Shown here: in pieces, positions 14,145 to 16,465 of the stretch
Layout of the letters: the number at the start of each line of letters is the position of its first letter
Numbering within the stretch: the stretch's first letter is position 1
Assembly: GCA_945983195.1 (NCBI GenBank)
Contig: CAMFSS010000015.1
Span: 1-16,465, forward strand
Direction: 5' to 3'
Origin: an uncultured Prevotellaceae bacterium
GTDB lineage: Bacteria > Bacteroidota > Bacteroidia > Bacteroidales > Muribaculaceae
DNA length: 16,465 nt
Made by a program: the position numbers and the translations under genes
The notes under the pieces: generated by a model
Databases searched by the model: none
What the model saw: only the letters and a program-made list of their open reading frames with translations
What the model was told of the DNA's origin: nothing

Positions 14145-15557
14145 ATGATAATCGGACGTGAACGAGAGCAGCAAATATTGAGGGAATGTATGGAATCGCA
14201 CTCCCCGGAGTTCGTTGCGGTGTATGGCCGCCGACGCATAGGAAAGACGTTCTTGATAAAGCAATTTTTCAATGGCAAATTTGACTTTTACATGACCGGC
14301 TCTTTCAATAGCACCTCATCGCAGCAACTTGGCGACTTCAAGGCACAACTGGAGGAATATTCAAAGAGGAAATGGGCAAAGCCCAAAAATTGGCGCGAGG
14401 CATTCAGGCAACTGAAAGAATATCTATCTTCGCTCCACAAGGAACAAATTGTTGTGTTTATCGACGAAATGCCGTGGCTCGACACCCCACGCTCGCAATT
14501 CGTCAGTGCACTTGAACTGTTTTGGAACAGTTGGGGCGATAGCCAAAACAACCTCAAATTCATTGTGTGCGGCTCGGCTACCACGTGGATGACGTGCAAG
14601 CTTTTGGGCGACAAAGGAGGTCTGCACAACCGCGTAAACCGCCGGCTTTACCTTGCGCCGTTCAACCTTCACGAAACCGAGCTGATGCTGCAATCAAAGG
14701 GCGTGACATGGAGCCGCCATCAAATCATAGAGTGCTATATGGCAATGGGCGGCACGCCGTTCTATCTTGCAAAAGTCAACAAATCACTTAGTCTGCCTCA
14801 AAACATCGACCGCCTATTCTTTCACCACACAGGTGAACTTCGGACAGAGTATGACATTCTCTTCAAGTCGCTGTTCAAAGAGTCGACGGTCTATCGGCGA
14901 GTAGTGGAACTTTTGGCAAAAAAAGCCATGGGAATGACTCGAACCGAAATTATAACTGCTTTGAAAATCTCAGACAGCGGAGCATTGACTGAAGTGCTTC
15001 ACAATCTGATTACATGCGATTTCATTCGCGAATACAGCGCATTCGGCAAAATCCAACGCGACAAATTCTATCAGCTCACCGACCTTTTCACATTGTTCTA
15101 TCTAAAGCAAGTGAGAGGCAGCCAGACCGACAGTGAGAATTTGTGGAGCTCGAGTATCGACTCCCCATCGCACCGTGCGTGGGCAGGGTATGCTTTTGAA
15201 CAGGTTTGCCTGCACCACATTCCGCAAATCAAGGCTGCACTTGGCATATCGGGAATCCAGTCGTCGGTGTCATCATGGATTGCCGACGAAGGCGGCAAAC
15301 GAGTGGGTCAAATCGACCTTTTAATTGACCGGCGCGATGAAATCATCAACATTTGCGAAATGAAATATTCACTCAACCCCTACTGTATAACACCGGCATA
15401 TATGGCACACTGCAATGAGCGTGCCGAGCTGTTCAGGCAGTCGACAAAAACCCGAAAAGCCCTGCACCACACGTTTATCACAGTCAATGGCGTACAGCAC
15501 AATGAGCAATGGGGTATGATACAGAATGAGATAACTGCCGAAGATTTATTCAGATAG
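14145..15557 (+). CDS. AAA-type ATPase with C-terminal PD-(D/E)XK-like nuclease domain
   Basis: A 470-residue protein of the archaeal-ATPase / DUF234 family common in Bacteroidetes. The Walker A is GRRRIGKT (28-35), the Walker B is VVFIDEMPWLD (103-113), and a sensor-like VCGSATTWM follows (141-149). A winged-helix region (about 246-315, MTRTEIITALKISD...LTDLFTLFYL) connects to a C-terminal nuclease-like domain with GYAFEQ (348-353, Glu352), GQIDLLI (388-394, Asp391) and EMK (405-407), the spacing expected of a PD-(D/E)XK site. Members are often strain-variable and suspected of roles in defence or mobile-element biology, but none is certain. It stands alone behind its own promoter. The nuclease residues look intact, so catalytic activity is possible. 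Confidence 0.85.
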   Translation: MIIGREREQQILRECMESHSPEFVAVYGRRRIGKTFLIKQFFNGKFDFYMTGSFNSTSSQQLGDFKAQLEEYSKRKWAKPKNWREAFRQLKEYLSSLHKEQIVVFIDEMPWLDTPRSQFVSALELFWNSWGDSQNNLKFIVCGSATTWMTCKLLGDKGGLHNRVNRRLYLAPFNLHETELMLQSKGVTWSRHQIIECYMAMGGTPFYLAKVNKSLSLPQNIDRLFFHHTGELRTEYDILFKSLFKESTVYRRVVELLAKKAMGMTRTEIITALKISDSGALTEVLHNLITCDFIREYSAFGKIQRDKFYQLTDLFTLFYLKQVRGSQTDSENLWSSSIDSPSHRAWAGYAFEQVCLHHIPQIKAALGISGIQSSVSSWIADEGGKRVGQIDLLIDRRDEIINICEMKYSLNPYCITPAYMAHCNERAELFRQSTKTRKALHHTFITVNGVQHNEQWGMIQNEITAEDLFR

Positions 15558-15928
15558 CAGAAGATGCATGAAAAGAGCCTTTTTAGACCTTCATAGGAGG
15601 GTTCGGGGATTAAAAATATAATAATATGAACACAATGATTGAGTAATTAGTTAAAGATATATATCTTTGAAAAGTTATTAAATTTGCATTGATGTATATA
15701 ATATACTAAAATGCAGTTTTGTATGGCTAATCTAAGGCTTTCATACTCTTTGATTTACTACTACAAGCAGTGCCATCCGCATTGATGGGCAAGTGCATCA
15801 CCTATTTTATACTTGTTGATTGTGTAAAGCGTTGGAGAGCACAAAAAACACGGAAATAGTATGAAAAAGAATGCAAATGACAAAAACAAATAAAATAAAT
15901 ACAATAATATTTACTAATTCAAATAGAG
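15558..15928. other. AT-rich intergenic leader before the surface lipoprotein gene
   Basis: About 370 bases with no convincing gene, markedly AT-rich compared with most of the window. It holds a possible -7 box (TAAATTTG, 15679-15686), a short AT-rich inverted repeat (GTATA-TAA-TATAC, about 15694-15706) and a small CCATC/GATGG hairpin (about 15774-15788). If the -7 box is real, the next gene has a leader of about 240 nt. Confidence 0.5.
15679..15686 (+). promoter_or_regulatory. Possible -7 box of the surface lipoprotein gene
   Basis: TAAATTTG matches TAnnTTTG; a TTTG lies only 9 bases upstream (15666-15669), too close for a standard -33. Low confidence because AT-rich sequence yields such matches by chance. 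Confidence 0.3.
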
Positions 15929-16465
15929 ATGAAAAGAAAATTACTAAACGGATTCCTTGCCCTTGCCATCACCGTGGCAGGCGCAGGCGCATTCAGTTCT
16001 TGTAAGGACACTAACGAGGACATGATTGCACAAACTGAACAAGACTTGAGGAATGAATTGGAGCAGAAAGCCAATGCACTCAATGACGCTATCAAAGCTC
16101 TTAAAGAAGCGCATGACAACGAGCTGAAAGCATGTAAAGAGAAGTGCGAAGCGGAGATAAAGCAACTCACTGAGAAGCTTGAAAAGGCTCAGAAAGATCT
16201 TCAAGATGCTATTGACAAAAAGGCTAACCAAACTGAGCTTGATGCACTTAAGAAGCGAGTAGAAAAACTTGAGAAGGATATCCAAGAACTTACTCAAATC
16301 AAAGCAGACATTGAGTCCAACACAGGTCGTATAGAAGCGCTTGAAGGTAAAATCGGTGGTATCAGCACGAACGCTGCCGAAATCCAAAAGCTTCAGGAGA
16401 TACTTGCAAGCCTCGGATTCGGAACAGCAAGTGCAAGCGGAACAGGCCGTAACACCATCGCCGAC
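15929..16465 (+). CDS. Coiled-coil surface lipoprotein, partial (cut by window end)
   Basis: The first 179 codons of a longer gene that runs off the window. Residues 1-24 are a lipoprotein signal (MKRKLLNGF, a hydrophobic stretch, then AFSS), with Cys25 as the likely lipidated residue. The following KDTNED is acidic, like the export signals that send Bacteroidetes lipoproteins to the cell surface. Residues about 35-145 are strongly charged heptad-like helix (for example LEKAQKDLQDAIDKK), a long coiled coil, and then a Gly/Ser/Ala-rich linker begins (GTASASGTG). The layout recalls the large Bacteroidales surface lipoproteins that begin SCKD with a coiled-coil stalk. Codons are more AT-rich (many CTT, GCT, ATT) than in the neighbouring genes. 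The distal function is out of view. Confidence 0.8.
   Translation, partial: MKRKLLNGFLALAITVAGAGAFSSCKDTNEDMIAQTEQDLRNELEQKANALNDAIKALKEAHDNELKACKEKCEAEIKQLTEKLEKAQKDLQDAIDKKANQTELDALKKRVEKLEKDIQELTQIKADIESNTGRIEALEGKIGGISTNAAEIQKLQEILASLGFGTASASGTGRNTIAD

Noticed and set aside
15861..15893. A 10-codon frame (MKKNANDKNK) before the surface lipoprotein.
   Set aside because: It lies in A-rich sequence where such frames arise by chance, and no ribosome-binding site or function is evident.

Overview
The window looks like chromosome of a gut-type Bacteroidales bacterium, possibly Muribaculaceae. This is inferred from roughly 50% GC, lipoprotein and secreted genes typical of Bacteroidetes, and the repeated upstream motif TAnnTTTG (with TTTG about 19-21 bases further upstream in two clear cases), which is the Bacteroidetes housekeeping promoter. 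No tRNA, rRNA, CRISPR array or intact insertion sequence was seen.

Left part (1-3900): a DUF2807 adhesin-like beta-solenoid lipoprotein gene on the minus strand is divergent from a secreted WG-repeat protein gene on the plus strand. A caspase-like (C14) peptidase gene follows it in the SAME reading frame, separated only by a TAG codon and one Asp codon. The pair may be one interrupted or read-through gene.

Middle (3895-9275, minus strand): a five-gene surface-sugar operon, transcribed in this order: LegB-like NAD-dependent 4,6-dehydratase, ATP-grasp ligase, NeuB/LegI nonulosonate synthase, NeuC/LegG hydrolysing UDP-HexNAc 2-epimerase, and a membrane acyltransferase-3. Together they suggest legionaminic or sialic acid-like sugar synthesis with later acylation. 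The aminotransferase, N-acetyltransferase and CMP-sugar synthetase are not here. The operon carries three oddities: an in-frame ATG-TAA just before the GTG start of legB, a perfect 17-bp inverted repeat ending one base before the neuC start codon, and an acyltransferase C-terminus encoded by a hairpin repeat that also occurs at 972-1021.

Right part: a two-gene (split) LysO-type lysine exporter (9431-10353) ends at a strong bidirectional hairpin terminator. On the other strand a roughly 300-nt stretch has its own promoter box, local stems and that terminator, and is a candidate unannotated structured RNA. A membrane-bound TPR/HTH regulator of the DUF6377 type (minus) is divergent from a MATE exporter (plus). 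Next comes an AAA ATPase with a C-terminal PD-(D/E)XK-like nuclease domain behind a near-perfect promoter. The window ends inside a coiled-coil surface lipoprotein gene preceded by about 370 bases of AT-rich leader.
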